A DNA stretch of 64,000 nt from Shewanella saliphila (lineage in GTDB: Bacteria; Pseudomonadota; Gammaproteobacteria; Enterobacterales; Shewanellaceae): assembly GCF_014648295.1 (NCBI RefSeq), contig NZ_BMQV01000014.1, forward strand, positions 32,804 to 96,803, written 5' to 3'. The notes under the pieces are model-generated. The model did not search any database, had not been told where the DNA came from, and saw only the letters and a list, made by a program, of their open reading frames with translations. The position numbers and the translations under genes are program-made. Positions 8,722-17,540 of this stretch are shown here, piece by piece; the first letter of the stretch is position 1; each line of letters begins with the position of its first letter.

Positions 8722-9183
8722 CTATTTTTGCCACATTTTAGCCGCTTGCTCATCACTGTCACGAGCTTCGACCCATTTACTGCCAGTATCATTGGCTTCA
8801 AGTTTCCAAAATGGTGCTTTGGTCTTTAAAAAATCAATTAAAAACTCACATGCAGCAAAGGCAGCCTTACGATGAGCACTGGTGACACCGATAAACACAA
8901 TCTGCTCACCTAGCGCCATCGTGCCGACACGGTGAATAATGGTCACCTTGTTTAATGGCCAGCGCTCACGTGCTTGTTGGCAAATTTGATCTAAGACTGA
9001 CTCGGTCATGCCTGGGTAATGCTCTAACGTTAAATCAGTCACTGCGCTGCCATCATTAAAATCGCGCACTTTACCAATAAAATTGACCACAGCACCATCT
9101 TGGTTGTCATTGGCTAGTAAGGCATATTCGTCAGCCACACTAAAGTCCTGAGTTTGCACTCTAACAGTTGTTACATTTGTCAT
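8722..9183 (-). CDS. moaE: MoaE, molybdopterin synthase large subunit
   Basis: A 153-residue protein with the MoaE core GAVVNFIGKVRD, the VGTMALGEQIV and TSAHRKAAF segments, and the active-site lysines Lys120 and Lys127 in LKTKAPFWKLE, equivalent to Lys119 and Lys126 of E. coli. It converts precursor Z (cPMP) to molybdopterin using sulfur from MoaD thiocarboxylate. It starts two bases after the moaD stop. Confidence 0.96.
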   Translation of the reverse strand: MTNVTTVRVQTQDFSVADEYALLANDNQDGAVVNFIGKVRDFNDGSAVTDLTLEHYPGMTESVLDQICQQARERWPLNKVTIIHRVGTMALGEQIVFIGVTSAHRKAAFAACEFLIDFLKTKAPFWKLEANDTGSKWVEARDSDEQAAKMWQK

Positions 9184-9185
9184 GA

Positions 9186-9434
9186 CTACCCCCCTGTTAC
9201 TGGAGGGAAAAAGGCAACTTCATCACCGGCTTTTATCTGGGTATCCCATTGGCTTATCGTTTGATTTACTGCAACAAGTAGCTTATCCGAAGTGAGCACT
9301 TTAGCCCATTTATCATCGGTTGCAGCTAACGCTGCGCGTAGTTCTTCTGTGGTATGGATATTGGCGCTACTGTGCTCCACTTTCGCGGTACCGAGTAACT
9401 CGCGGACTTGCGCAAAAAATAATATTTGGATCAT
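9186..9434 (-). CDS. moaD: MoaD, molybdopterin synthase sulfur carrier
   Basis: An 82-residue ubiquitin-fold protein ending in the required Gly-Gly (FFPPVTGG), which MoeB adenylates before sulfuration. It begins MIQILFFAQVRELLG, typical for MoaD. It lies between moaC (54-base gap) and moaE. Confidence 0.95.
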   Translation of the reverse strand: MIQILFFAQVRELLGTAKVEHSSANIHTTEELRAALAATDDKWAKVLTSDKLLVAVNQTISQWDTQIKAGDEVAFFPPVTGG

Positions 9435-9488
9435 AGTGGTCTCTCAATACATTAATTTGATGACAATAAATAACTTAACTAGCCAATA

Positions 9489-9965
9489 TTAAGCAGTAAA
9501 GTGGCCAGATTTTCCGCCGCGTTTTTCTAGTAATCTCACCTGCGAGATAATCATGTCTTTTTGCACCGCTTTACACATATCGTAAATGGTTAACGCAGCC
9601 ACAGACGCAGCGGTTAACGCTTCCATTTCAACACCGGTTTTACCAGATAATTTGCACAAGCTAGTGATATGGACACGGTTATGTTCTGGCTGAGCTTCAA
9701 GCTCAACTTCCACTTTGGTTAACATTAAAGGATGGCATAACGGAATAAGATCTGAAGTCTTTTTAGCGGCTTGAATACCAGCAATACGCGCTGTAGCAAA
9801 CACATCACCTTTATGGTGGCTACCGCTCATGATCATCGTTAATGTATCTGCGGCCATGTCGATATATGCTTCAGCTCTGGCTTCGCGTTCGGTCACGGCT
9901 TTCTCAGTGACATCGACCATGTGAGCATTGCCATCGGCATTAATGTGGGTGAAACGATTACTCAT
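9489..9965 (-). CDS. moaC: MoaC, cyclic pyranopterin monophosphate synthase
   Basis: A 158-residue protein with the MoaC landmarks [34 protein letters not shown] and the active-site stretch [11 protein letters not shown]. Together with MoaA it turns GTP into cyclic pyranopterin monophosphate, the first step of cofactor synthesis. Second gene of the moa unit, 69 bases after moaA. Confidence 0.97.
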   Translation of the reverse strand: MSNRFTHINADGNAHMVDVTEKAVTEREARAEAYIDMAADTLTMIMSGSHHKGDVFATARIAGIQAAKKTSDLIPLCHPLMLTKVEVELEAQPEHNRVHITSLCKLSGKTGVEMEALTAASVAALTIYDMCKAVQKDMIISQVRLLEKRGGKSGHFTA

Positions 9966-10034
9966 GATATGAATACCTTATCAAATAGAATTTGTAGGTT
10001 AACGACACTTATTTTGAGCTAAGAAAGGTGGCGA

Positions 10035-11015
10035 CTAGCCACCAATAGAGGCTAGATGCTTCGTCACGCCAGTAATGCCTTGATGCAGAAAGTGAGTTTC
10101 TTTCTTTTGCTCTAATTGGCCATGCAAGCGAGTGATTAGTTCATCACGTTGCGATGGTTCTTGCAGTAAGTCGCGTAGATCAACGCCATTTTCAGTAAAT
10201 AAGCACAAGTGCAATTTACCTTTGGCAGAGACTCTAAGGCGATTACAACTGGCGCAAAAGTTTTTGGCGTACGGCATAATCAGGCCAATACGGCCTTGAT
10301 AATCACTGTGACTGAAGTTTTGTGCGGGGCCATCATCTGCACTCGGTAAATCGTATAACCAGCCTTCTTGCTCAAGCTGCTTTTTAATGTCGATACCGGC
10401 CAAGTGATGGGCATTGAAATAGTCACGACCTAGGCCTGTCTCCATCAGTTCAATGAAGCGCAAATCAATAGGCGTGTGTTTAATCCAATGTAAAAAACGC
10501 GGTAAATCTTTATCGTTTAAGCCTTTCAATAACACCGCATTAATTTTGACTCGTTCAAACCCCGCCTCAAGTGCTGCATCAATACCACGCATCACTTGGT
10601 CGAATTTATTTTCACCGGTAATTTGGTAAAACATTTTTGGGTCTAAGCTGTCTACTGAGACATTAATACGGCGCAAACCTGCGTCATACCATTCTTTTGC
10701 ATGCTGCTGTAAACGATAACCATTAGTGGTCATTGCCACTGTATTGACATTAGGGTTATCAGCAACGATGCGCACGATATCAGTAAAATCTTTGCGAAGG
10801 GTCGGCTCGCCACCTGTGATACGAATTTTTTGCGTGCCCACAGCAGCAAATCCCGCTACGAGATTTTCAATTTCGTTGAGCGTTAAAAAAGTCGGTTTGC
10901 CATCAGGGCGATAGCCATCGGGCAGGCAATAGCTGCATTTGAAATTACAAACGTCAGTGACTGACATCCGTAAATAATGAAATTTTCGTCCAAAATTGTC
11001 TTGTAACTGGGACAT
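10035..11015 (-). CDS. moaA: MoaA, radical SAM GTP 3',8-cyclase
   Basis: The 326-residue enzyme starts at the ATG at 11015 (MSQLQDNFGRKFHYLR), preceded by AAAGG. The first radical SAM cluster uses Cys23, Cys27 and Cys30 (CNFKCSYC). A second C-terminal cluster is built from CASC and the later LHLC cysteine. The protein ends in the conserved Gly-Gly needed for catalysis. The frame extends 28 codons further upstream, but that stretch is the folded riboswitch-like leader and not coding. First gene of the moa-mod unit. Confidence 0.96.
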   Translation of the reverse strand: MSQLQDNFGRKFHYLRMSVTDVCNFKCSYCLPDGYRPDGKPTFLTLNEIENLVAGFAAVGTQKIRITGGEPTLRKDFTDIVRIVADNPNVNTVAMTTNGYRLQQHAKEWYDAGLRRINVSVDSLDPKMFYQITGENKFDQVMRGIDAALEAGFERVKINAVLLKGLNDKDLPRFLHWIKHTPIDLRFIELMETGLGRDYFNAHHLAGIDIKKQLEQEGWLYDLPSADDGPAQNFSHSDYQGRIGLIMPYAKNFCASCNRLRVSAKGKLHLCLFTENGVDLRDLLQEPSQRDELITRLHGQLEQKKETHFLHQGITGVTKHLASIGG

Positions 11016-11025
11016 GTTAACCTTT

Positions 11026-11121
11026 CCAAGTGTGGGAGGTAAGTGCATTTCTTTACTCACCCCGGTGGCAAAATTACCACGGCAAAATGCCCATATCATT
11101 GACGTAGGACAAAAAGCTCGG
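11026..11121 (-). promoter_or_regulatory. Molybdenum-cofactor riboswitch (MOCO RNA motif) in the moaA leader
   Basis: On the minus strand the leader begins CTCCGAGC and ends CCTCCCACACTTGG, where CCGAG and CTTGG can pair as a closing helix. Inside are GGCA-TTT-TGCC, GTGG...CCAC and a seven-pair GGTGAGT/ACTTACC helix. The last helix base touches the AAAGG ribosome binding site of moaA directly. In E. coli and many gamma-proteobacteria moaA is preceded by the Moco RNA motif, which shuts off translation when cofactor is abundant; placement and architecture agree. I compared it from memory, not with a covariance model. Confidence 0.72.
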
Positions 11122-11293
11122 AGAACCGTCAGACCTAATTATAGGCTTATTTGTAGGTTTACAAATACCCCTTTAGATGAATATCTTATTCAAAATCACT
11201 AAATCGTTAACTATTTGTGACTCGACTCACGCTGATAAGATTGTGTTTGCCCCTGTGACAAAAGCAAATTTTGCGGTAAGGTGAGTAAAAGGA

Positions 11294-11307
11294 TAAACGA
11301 TCGTTTA
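11294..11307. promoter_or_regulatory. Perfect 14-bp palindrome upstream of the ETF-QO gene
   Basis: TAAACGATCGTTTA is a perfect palindrome 62 bases before the ETF-QO start codon. Its AAAC-N4-GTTT core fits the published form of operators for PsrA, a TetR-type regulator of fatty acid degradation whose regulon in Shewanella and relatives I recall as including ETF genes. The identity of the bound protein is inference. Confidence 0.5.
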
Positions 11308-11368
11308 ACTATCGTGATAAAAAAACAATAAACCCGCACGCTAACGGGAAACTTTGAAAGGTGAGAAC

Positions 11369-13018
11369 ATGGAACGCGAGTCAATGGAGTTCGACGTTGT
11401 AATAGTCGGTGCAGGCCCTGCAGGTTTAGCAACGGCTTGTCGTTTAATGCAGATATCAAAAGATGCCGATAAAGAAATCACAGTATGTGTGGTAGAAAAA
11501 GGCTCTGAAGTGGGCGCCCACATTTTATCTGGCGCGGTATTTCAACCTGATGTACTGGACGAGCTATTCAATGATTGGCGCGACTCTGATATTCCCCTCA
11601 ACACCAAAGTCAGTCACGACGAAATTTATTTACTCAACTCTGAGTCAAAATCACGCTTAATGCCCAACAGTTTAGTGCCTAAAACCATGCACAACGAAGG
11701 CAACTACATTATTAGTGTGGGCAACCTTGCTCGTTGGTTAGCTAATCGCGCCGAAGCCATGGGTGTCGAAATTTTTCCAGGTTTTGCTGCAAGTGAATTG
11801 TTGTTTAATGAAGATAACAGCGTCAAAGGCATTTTAATTGGCGATATGGGCGTCGATGAAAATGGCCAGCCTAAAGACAGCTATATGCCAGGCATGGAGT
11901 TACACGCTAAATATACCGTGTTCTCTGAAGGCTGCCGAGGCCACCTCGGTAAGCAGCTTATTCAAAAATACCATTTAGATAATGGCAAAACCCCACAACA
12001 TTATGGTTTAGGGTTTAAAGAGATTTGGAAAATCCCTGCTGAGCAACACCAGCAAGGTAAAGTGGTTCACACTGGTGGTTGGCCATTAGTCAACGGCTCA
12101 TCTGGCGGCGGATTTTTATATCACATGGAAGACAATCAAGTCGCTGTGGGTTTAATTATCGACTTAAACTATAAAAACCCGCATTTAAGCCCGTTTGACG
12201 AGTTTCAACGTTATAAAACACATCCGGTTATTGCCCAAACACTTACGGGTGGCGAACGCCTAACTTACGGTGCCAGAGCCATTGCTAAAGGCGGTTTAAA
12301 CTCACTACCTAAGATGAGCTTTCCGGGTGGATTAATTATCGGTTGTAATGCCGGCACCCTTAACTTCGCCAAAATTAAAGGCACCCATACTGCGATTAAA
12401 AGCGGGATTATTGCAGCGACAACCTTAGGTGAAGGTCTAATTGCCGGGTTAGAGGGCGGTAAAGACCTTGACTGTTTCCAGCAACGCTTTGAAGAAAGCT
12501 GGCTGCATGAAGAGCTACATCAGTCGCGTAACTTTGGCCCTGCGTTGCATAAATTTGGCACCTTAATGGGTGGCGCATTTAACTACGTAGACCAAAACTG
12601 GTTTGGTGGTAAGTTCCCGGTAACCTTCCGCGATACCACACCAGATTATGCCTCAATGGGTTTAGCTAGCGAGTACAGTAAGATTGACTATCCAAAGCCA
12701 GATGGAAAACTCAGTTTTGACAAATTATCTTCAGTGTATTTGTCGAACACCTATCACGAGGAAGGTCAACGCTGTCATTTACATTTAAAAGACCAAAGCA
12801 TTCCGATTTCGGTCAACTTAGTTAAATTCGACGAGCCAGCGCAACGTTATTGTCCTGCTGGCGTATATGAAGTCGTAGAAGATGAGGGTGAAAAAAAGTT
12901 TGTCATTAATGGCCAAAACTGTATTCACTGTAAAACCTGTGACATTAAAGATCCAAGCCAGAATATTACCTGGGTAACCCCTGAGGGCGGCGGCGGACCA
13001 AATTATCCAAACATGTAA
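11369..13018 (+). CDS. Electron-transfer flavoprotein-ubiquinone oxidoreductase
   Basis: A 549-residue enzyme starting at the ATG at 11369, seven bases after AAAGGTGAG; the in-frame TTG at 11354 is too close to that site. It begins with an FAD dinucleotide fold (DVVIVGAGPAGLATACR) and ends with a ferredoxin-like 4Fe-4S segment (CPAGVYEV, CIHCKTCDIKDP) and the GGGGPNYPNM tail typical of ETF-QO. It passes electrons from fatty acid and amino acid oxidation through ETF to quinone at the membrane. The partner etfAB genes are not in the window. Confidence 0.96.
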   Translation: MERESMEFDVVIVGAGPAGLATACRLMQISKDADKEITVCVVEKGSEVGAHILSGAVFQPDVLDELFNDWRDSDIPLNTKVSHDEIYLLNSESKSRLMPNSLVPKTMHNEGNYIISVGNLARWLANRAEAMGVEIFPGFAASELLFNEDNSVKGILIGDMGVDENGQPKDSYMPGMELHAKYTVFSEGCRGHLGKQLIQKYHLDNGKTPQHYGLGFKEIWKIPAEQHQQGKVVHTGGWPLVNGSSGGGFLYHMEDNQVAVGLIIDLNYKNPHLSPFDEFQRYKTHPVIAQTLTGGERLTYGARAIAKGGLNSLPKMSFPGGLIIGCNAGTLNFAKIKGTHTAIKSGIIAATTLGEGLIAGLEGGKDLDCFQQRFEESWLHEELHQSRNFGPALHKFGTLMGGAFNYVDQNWFGGKFPVTFRDTTPDYASMGLASEYSKIDYPKPDGKLSFDKLSSVYLSNTYHEEGQRCHLHLKDQSIPISVNLVKFDEPAQRYCPAGVYEVVEDEGEKKFVINGQNCIHCKTCDIKDPSQNITWVTPEGGGGPNYPNM

Positions 13019-13084
13019 ACGACGAGTTATGTTTATTTGCCATTAACTCGTTGTTCACCCATCGTTAATTTATTGGCTACTGTC

Positions 13085-13119
13085 AAAAAAACGCACTTAA
13101 AAATAGGTGCGTTTTTTTT
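13085..13119 (+). terminator. Rho-independent terminator after ETF-QO
   Basis: ACGCAC and GTGCGT pair around a ten-base AT-rich loop, with an A run on the left and eight Ts on the right. It lies 67 bases after the ETF-QO stop codon and separates it from the chemoreceptor gene. Confidence 0.85.
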
Positions 13120-13264
13120 ATTTTTTCGACTATCATTAGCCCCATAACATCACAAAGACCTACACCATTAACCGTTTTGTCATTACTGATTAATACAAAA
13201 TTTTTATCAATTTATTGCCATTGTGTCCGATATAACAAAGAGATACTTTTAGAGGCCGTTGTAG

Positions 13265-15187
13265 ATGAATACATTTAGCACCCTTACCATTAAGCAAAAA
13301 ATCCTGCTCACCGTTGCTTTTGCTGTGCTGCTATCAACCATGTTAGTTGGGTTGCTGAGCCAACGAAGTGCGAAACAAGTGGTTGAGCAACGTATGCTTA
13401 ACTCTGAAATGCCCAGCTTGTTGATGCAAATTCGCAATGAAGTCGATCTTCAAATCAGCACAGTTATGAATGCTGGTGAACAGCTAGCAAAAAGTAAAAT
13501 GTTGCTTGAATGGCTTGAAAATGGTCGACCTGCAGACCAAGAAGAAATTGTTATCGCTGAACTTAATAGTATAAAAAATCAATATGATTTAGCACAAGCA
13601 TCCTACGCCGACCGCGAAACGGCAGCCTATTATAATCAAGATGGGTTTTTGCGCATATTAAACCAACAGCAAGATGCTTGGTTTTTTGATTATCGCGATA
13701 GTAAACAAGAACGGATGCTAAATGTATTTACAGAGCCTAGTAACGGCGATGTTAAACTTTACATTAATTATCAACAGCCTGATGGTAGAGGCTTGGTCGG
13801 TCTCGCTAAACCTTTAGATGATATGGTGAGCTTACTGGCTTCATTTAAAATTGAAGACAGCGGTTTTATATATTTAGTTGACATTAAAGGTGACGTAAAA
13901 CTACACCAAGACACCAGCCAAATAGGTAAAGCGACTTTAAGTAATTTATACCCTAACGCCAACACCAACAGCTTACTCAATAAAAATGATTTTAACTTAA
14001 TCAAAGCTGATGTAAATGGCCAACATATGTTAATCGCCAGCAGCTACATTAAGTCAATGGACTGGTATTTAGTTGCGCAAGTGCCTGAAGCTGAAGTGTT
14101 TGCCTTACTTGAAGAATCGGCTTATCAAATCCTATTATGGACAGTGTTAATTGCTGCTGTATTCATTGTGATTGCCATTTCGGTTGCCGGCTCAGTAAGC
14201 CGTCCGATTGCACAAGTTGCGGAAATGTTCAGAAACATCGGTGAAGGCGAAGGTGATTTACGCCAACGACTGCCAGTCAATGGTGAAGATGAAATCGCCC
14301 AATTAGCTCGCGGGTTTAATAGCTTTATTAGCAAAATCCAACAAACTGTTGTTGAAGTTGCAGATACTAGCCAACAACTTGGTCTATCTGCAGTGGATGT
14401 GTCTAATCAGGCACACCAAACTCTAGACGACAGTCATCTGCAAAAAGATCGCACCATGATGGTTGTCGCTGCTATTAACGAAATGGGCGCCACCGTAAAC
14501 GAAATTGCAGCAAATGCCGCTCAAGCTGCCGTGACAGCTCGCGATGCTGATACAGAATCTGTTGATGGCCAAAAAGTGGTAACGCGCGCTCGCTCAACCA
14601 TTAATCAACTTTCAATCGATGTGGCACAGGTAGGCGAAGTGATTGAATCGCTTGCGACCCATACTAAGTCAATTGGCAGTATTTTAGATGTAATCCGTGC
14701 GATTTCTGAGCAAACCAACTTACTGGCACTCAACGCAGCCATTGAAGCGGCCCGCGCCGGAGAAGCCGGCCGTGGTTTTGCCGTTGTAGCTGATGAGGTG
14801 CGTAACCTTGCTTCACGTACTGCAGCATCGACTAACGAAGTACAAACCATGATTGATAAGCTGCAATCAGAAGCCAGTCGAGCTGTAAATGCCATGGCAC
14901 AATCGAGCAGTCGCTCAAAAGAAGGGGTTACTGCAGTTGATGAAGCCAGCCAGTCGCTCAGTGGCATCAGTGAGCGTATTGCTCAAATTAGCGATATGAA
15001 CATCCAAGTCGCGGCTGCAACAGAAGAGCAGTCAACGGTGGTTGAAGATATTAACCGTAATGTGACTGAGATTAATGATATTACTCAACGCACATCTGAC
15101 ACCGCACAAGCGGCAGCTGAAGCAAGTAAAGCCTTGAACCAACTAGCAAGCCGATTAGATGTGTTGGTGGCTCGCTTTAAGGTGTAA
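13265..15187 (+). CDS. Methyl-accepting chemotaxis protein
   Basis: A 640-residue chemoreceptor. It has a membrane segment at about residues 13-27, a periplasmic sensor of roughly 250 residues that looks like a Cache domain (YFDYRDS..., [26 protein letters not shown]), a second membrane segment (about 286-308), a HAMP domain and a long cytoplasmic coiled coil. The highly conserved signalling tip [19 protein letters not shown] is intact. Ligand unknown. No pentapeptide CheR tether is seen at the C-terminus. Single-gene unit bounded by terminators. Confidence 0.95.
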   Translation: MNTFSTLTIKQKILLTVAFAVLLSTMLVGLLSQRSAKQVVEQRMLNSEMPSLLMQIRNEVDLQISTVMNAGEQLAKSKMLLEWLENGRPADQEEIVIAELNSIKNQYDLAQASYADRETAAYYNQDGFLRILNQQQDAWFFDYRDSKQERMLNVFTEPSNGDVKLYINYQQPDGRGLVGLAKPLDDMVSLLASFKIEDSGFIYLVDIKGDVKLHQDTSQIGKATLSNLYPNANTNSLLNKNDFNLIKADVNGQHMLIASSYIKSMDWYLVAQVPEAEVFALLEESAYQILLWTVLIAAVFIVIAISVAGSVSRPIAQVAEMFRNIGEGEGDLRQRLPVNGEDEIAQLARGFNSFISKIQQTVVEVADTSQQLGLSAVDVSNQAHQTLDDSHLQKDRTMMVVAAINEMGATVNEIAANAAQAAVTARDADTESVDGQKVVTRARSTINQLSIDVAQVGEVIESLATHTKSIGSILDVIRAISEQTNLLALNAAIEAARAGEAGRGFAVVADEVRNLASRTAASTNEVQTMIDKLQSEASRAVNAMAQSSSRSKEGVTAVDEASQSLSGISERIAQISDMNIQVAAATEEQSTVVEDINRNVTEINDITQRTSDTAQAAAEASKALNQLASRLDVLVARFKV

Positions 15188-15235
15188 TCCCACTAGAGTT
15201 TTTGCAACTAGCAAACACTCAATAGCTCGTAAATA

Positions 15236-15269
15236 AAATAATGTCACTCATTGAGTGGCATTATTTTTA
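15236..15269. terminator. Bidirectional terminator between the chemoreceptor and DUF4870 genes
   Basis: AATAATGTCACTC (15237-15249) pairs with GAGTGGCATTATT (15253-15265) around a three-base loop, with an A-rich left flank and T-rich right flank. It lies between convergent genes and can serve both. Confidence 0.85.
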
Positions 15270-15282
15270 TCATCTTAAGGTG

Positions 15283-15642
15283 TTATTTCAAAAACTTAAT
15301 CGATAGTGGATATTGATAAGCAATGCCGTCACTGGCTTTGACTATCGCGATAATAGTACAAATAATATCTAATAATGCTAACGCTGCTAGCAGTAATACG
15401 CCAACGCCCACCAAAATCAAAACAGCCGAAATCATCGCATAAATCATTAAACTCAATTTGAAGTTAAGGCAATTTTTACCACACTGATTAGCAAACTCAT
15501 ACTCGTCACGCTTCATCAACCACACAATCAACGGACCTAATACGCTACCTAATGGAAAAATATACCCTGCAAAGCTTGTGGCGTGGATCAATAAGCCCAT
15601 GTCTTTTGCTTGTTTACTTACTTCACCTGTCGGTTCAGACAT
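15283..15642 (-). CDS. DUF4870 (Tic20-like) small membrane protein
   Basis: A 119-residue protein with about three hydrophobic segments and the recognisable family features: a FAGYIFPLGSVLGPLIVWLM first segment, the polar KRDEYEFANQCGKNCLNF linker, and a long hydrophobic stretch ending in a KASDGIAYQYPLSIKFLK tail. The family (DUF4870) has no established function. It stands alone between the chemoreceptor and MOSC genes. Confidence 0.85.
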   Translation of the reverse strand: MSEPTGEVSKQAKDMGLLIHATSFAGYIFPLGSVLGPLIVWLMKRDEYEFANQCGKNCLNFKLSLMIYAMISAVLILVGVGVLLLAALALLDIICTIIAIVKASDGIAYQYPLSIKFLK

Positions 15643-15698
15643 TCGATGTTCCTTATCATGCTGTTATTTTGTATACGTTATTGTCTAACAGTATTTAA

Positions 15699-16391
15699 TT
15701 AACTGGCTTTACCGTACAAACGCATTGCCCAGTCTTCGATACTTTGTTTTGCCAAGCGGCGTTGCAGTGATTCGACCCAGCTTTGTGCTAAGCCATCACA
15801 AGCAAGTAAAGTTTGATACTGCTCGGCATCAAACTCAGGTAAAAAGTAAATTTGCATCGCCTTAGCAATACTAATGTCCGTTTTACGCTCAATTAAACAA
15901 ATGCTATCGCTTGGGCGAATAACCCCCTCAGACAATACTCGATAAAACCAACCACACATGCGGCTCTCTTGCATCGCGAGGGCAAATTTAGGCTGTTCAA
16001 ATTGTACATTGAGTTTAAAACAAGGTGAGCGTGGTTGGGTAACTTGCAAAGTGACATCGCCAATTTGAACAATATCACCAATATTAACGAGGGACTCATT
16101 CACACCGACAGTACTGATATTTTCACCCATCGATGGTGCATCTTTAAAGCTAGACATTAAGTCCCAGCGGCGATATTGACCATAATGTTCGCGGGGAAAA
16201 TGATGCAATACTCGGTCTAAACCACCGTGATGCTTTGGATCGGCCTCACTATTGCCCACCACGCGATCAAACTGCACAGTCAGTTGTGTTGCGGCATGTT
16301 TTTGGTTAATACCACTAGCAACACCATTGTGCATTTGCACCTGGTCACCTAAATACAAACCCGAAATACGGTTAACCCACTTTTTATTCAT
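15699..16391 (-). CDS. MOSC domain protein (YiiM-like)
   Basis: A 230-residue protein with the MOSC beta-barrel sequence: the KHHGGLDRVLHHFPREHY stretch, GENISTVGVNE, DIVQIGDVTLQVTQPRSPC with the conserved cysteine, and GWFYRVL. E. coli YiiM (about 224 residues) and its relatives reduce N-hydroxylated bases or amines using the molybdenum cofactor. This one is therefore a likely client of the cofactor made by the moa genes nearby. Substrate not shown. It is transcribed alone. Confidence 0.85.
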   Translation of the reverse strand: MNKKWVNRISGLYLGDQVQMHNGVASGINQKHAATQLTVQFDRVVGNSEADPKHHGGLDRVLHHFPREHYGQYRRWDLMSSFKDAPSMGENISTVGVNESLVNIGDIVQIGDVTLQVTQPRSPCFKLNVQFEQPKFALAMQESRMCGWFYRVLSEGVIRPSDSICLIERKTDISIAKAMQIYFLPEFDAEQYQTLLACDGLAQSWVESLQRRLAKQSIEDWAMRLYGKAS

Positions 16392-16442
16392 CCTGCCTTC
16401 CCCACAGATCCTGTAGAGTCAATATACCCAAATTTCTGGTAA

Positions 16443-16475
16443 AAAAAAGCCTTACTCGTGAATAGTAAGGCAATA
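16443..16475 (-). terminator. Terminator after the PfkB-family kinase gene
   Basis: GCCTTACT and AGTAAGGC pair around a seven-base loop. On the minus strand the hairpin is followed by an eight-T run. It lies about 135 bases downstream of the PfkB-family kinase stop codon and upstream of the MOSC gene. Confidence 0.8.
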
Positions 16476-16609
16476 AAAATAGGGAGTTAATACCGAAAAA
16501 TACCCAATACATAGACGTATTTACGCTTTGCAATCGAGCATAAGTTGATTAGACCGGCACATAATAATGATCAACCATGACATAAAAATGACAACGGCAA
16601 AGATTTTCA

Positions 16610-17461
16610 TTAACTTGATGTAAGGTGCTTTTTAAGCGCTTCACCAGGTATAGAGCTTGGAGTTGCAACGGCAAATGAAGCCCATAACGCCCCTTGATGC
16701 ATTGCATCAAAAATAGACATATTTTGGCATAAACCATGGATGACACCCGCAGCATACGCATCGCCTGCGCCAGTGGTATCAACAACTTCAGCCATCACAG
16801 CGGGAACATGCTGTTCGCCTTCAGCACTGTAGGCTATTGCGCCTTTATCACCATCGGTAACAATAAAATACTGTAGCGCATCGCCAGCAATAGATTGAGC
16901 AAACTGCCACGGCGCTTGATTACAACGCCCCTGCATATCGGTAATCGAGGCAATCAACACATGGCAAGGACGCTTGCGCTGATCTTTAGCCAGTTGCGCA
17001 ATCACTTTGCAATGAGGATTACTGTCGATAGCATCTTGGGCCCATATGTCGGCACCATTTGCAGATGAATTGATATAAAACGCGTCCCATTGTTGCCAAT
17101 TGGGAGCATGAGATAACTCGAATATAGGCCGTTGCGGTCTAATAATGGTGCGCTCGCCATCTGGCGTCATCACCAGCAACATCTCACAGGTGTTACCGCT
17201 AAAACGATGAACTAAACGGCAATCTAATCCAAGGGTACTCGCTTTCGCTAAAATCCAATCGCCAATGTCGTCACTGCCCACTTCGCTGACTAGCGACACA
17301 TTGTGTTTTGCCCACACCAAACCTAAGCCAGTATTGGCACCACCACCGCCTAAACGTAAGCCACCGTCTTGATAATGAAACCGTCCGCCAGTTTGCAATG
17401 GTTTATCTAACCGTAAAATACGGTCACAATTGATATTAGCGAGCAGTAAAATATTGGCCAT
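16610..17461 (-). CDS. PfkB/ribokinase-family sugar kinase
   Basis: A 283-residue kinase. The N-terminal glycine-rich part (GGRFHYQDGGLRLGGGGANTG, about 26-46) and the C-terminal signature VDTTGAGDAYAAGVIHG (about 222-238), with the catalytic Asp, define the PfkB family. The substrate cannot be read from sequence; fructose, nucleosides and other sugars are all possible. There is no neighbouring transporter or catabolic gene. The gene stands alone. Confidence 0.88.
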   Translation of the reverse strand: MANILLLANINCDRILRLDKPLQTGGRFHYQDGGLRLGGGGANTGLGLVWAKHNVSLVSEVGSDDIGDWILAKASTLGLDCRLVHRFSGNTCEMLLVMTPDGERTIIRPQRPIFELSHAPNWQQWDAFYINSSANGADIWAQDAIDSNPHCKVIAQLAKDQRKRPCHVLIASITDMQGRCNQAPWQFAQSIAGDALQYFIVTDGDKGAIAYSAEGEQHVPAVMAEVVDTTGAGDAYAAGVIHGLCQNMSIFDAMHQGALWASFAVATPSSIPGEALKKHLTSS

Positions 17462-17540
17462 AGCGATACCTAGAAAAACCCCGACAAAAGAGCATTAAGT
17501 ATAACAAAATCGGCGTAGATCACACGGCTATAGACGTAAA

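Noticed and set aside
11016..11099. A 28-codon N-terminal extension of MoaA
   Set aside because: The stretch belongs to the structured leader, and the family start (MSQL...) with its ribosome binding site lies immediately downstream.
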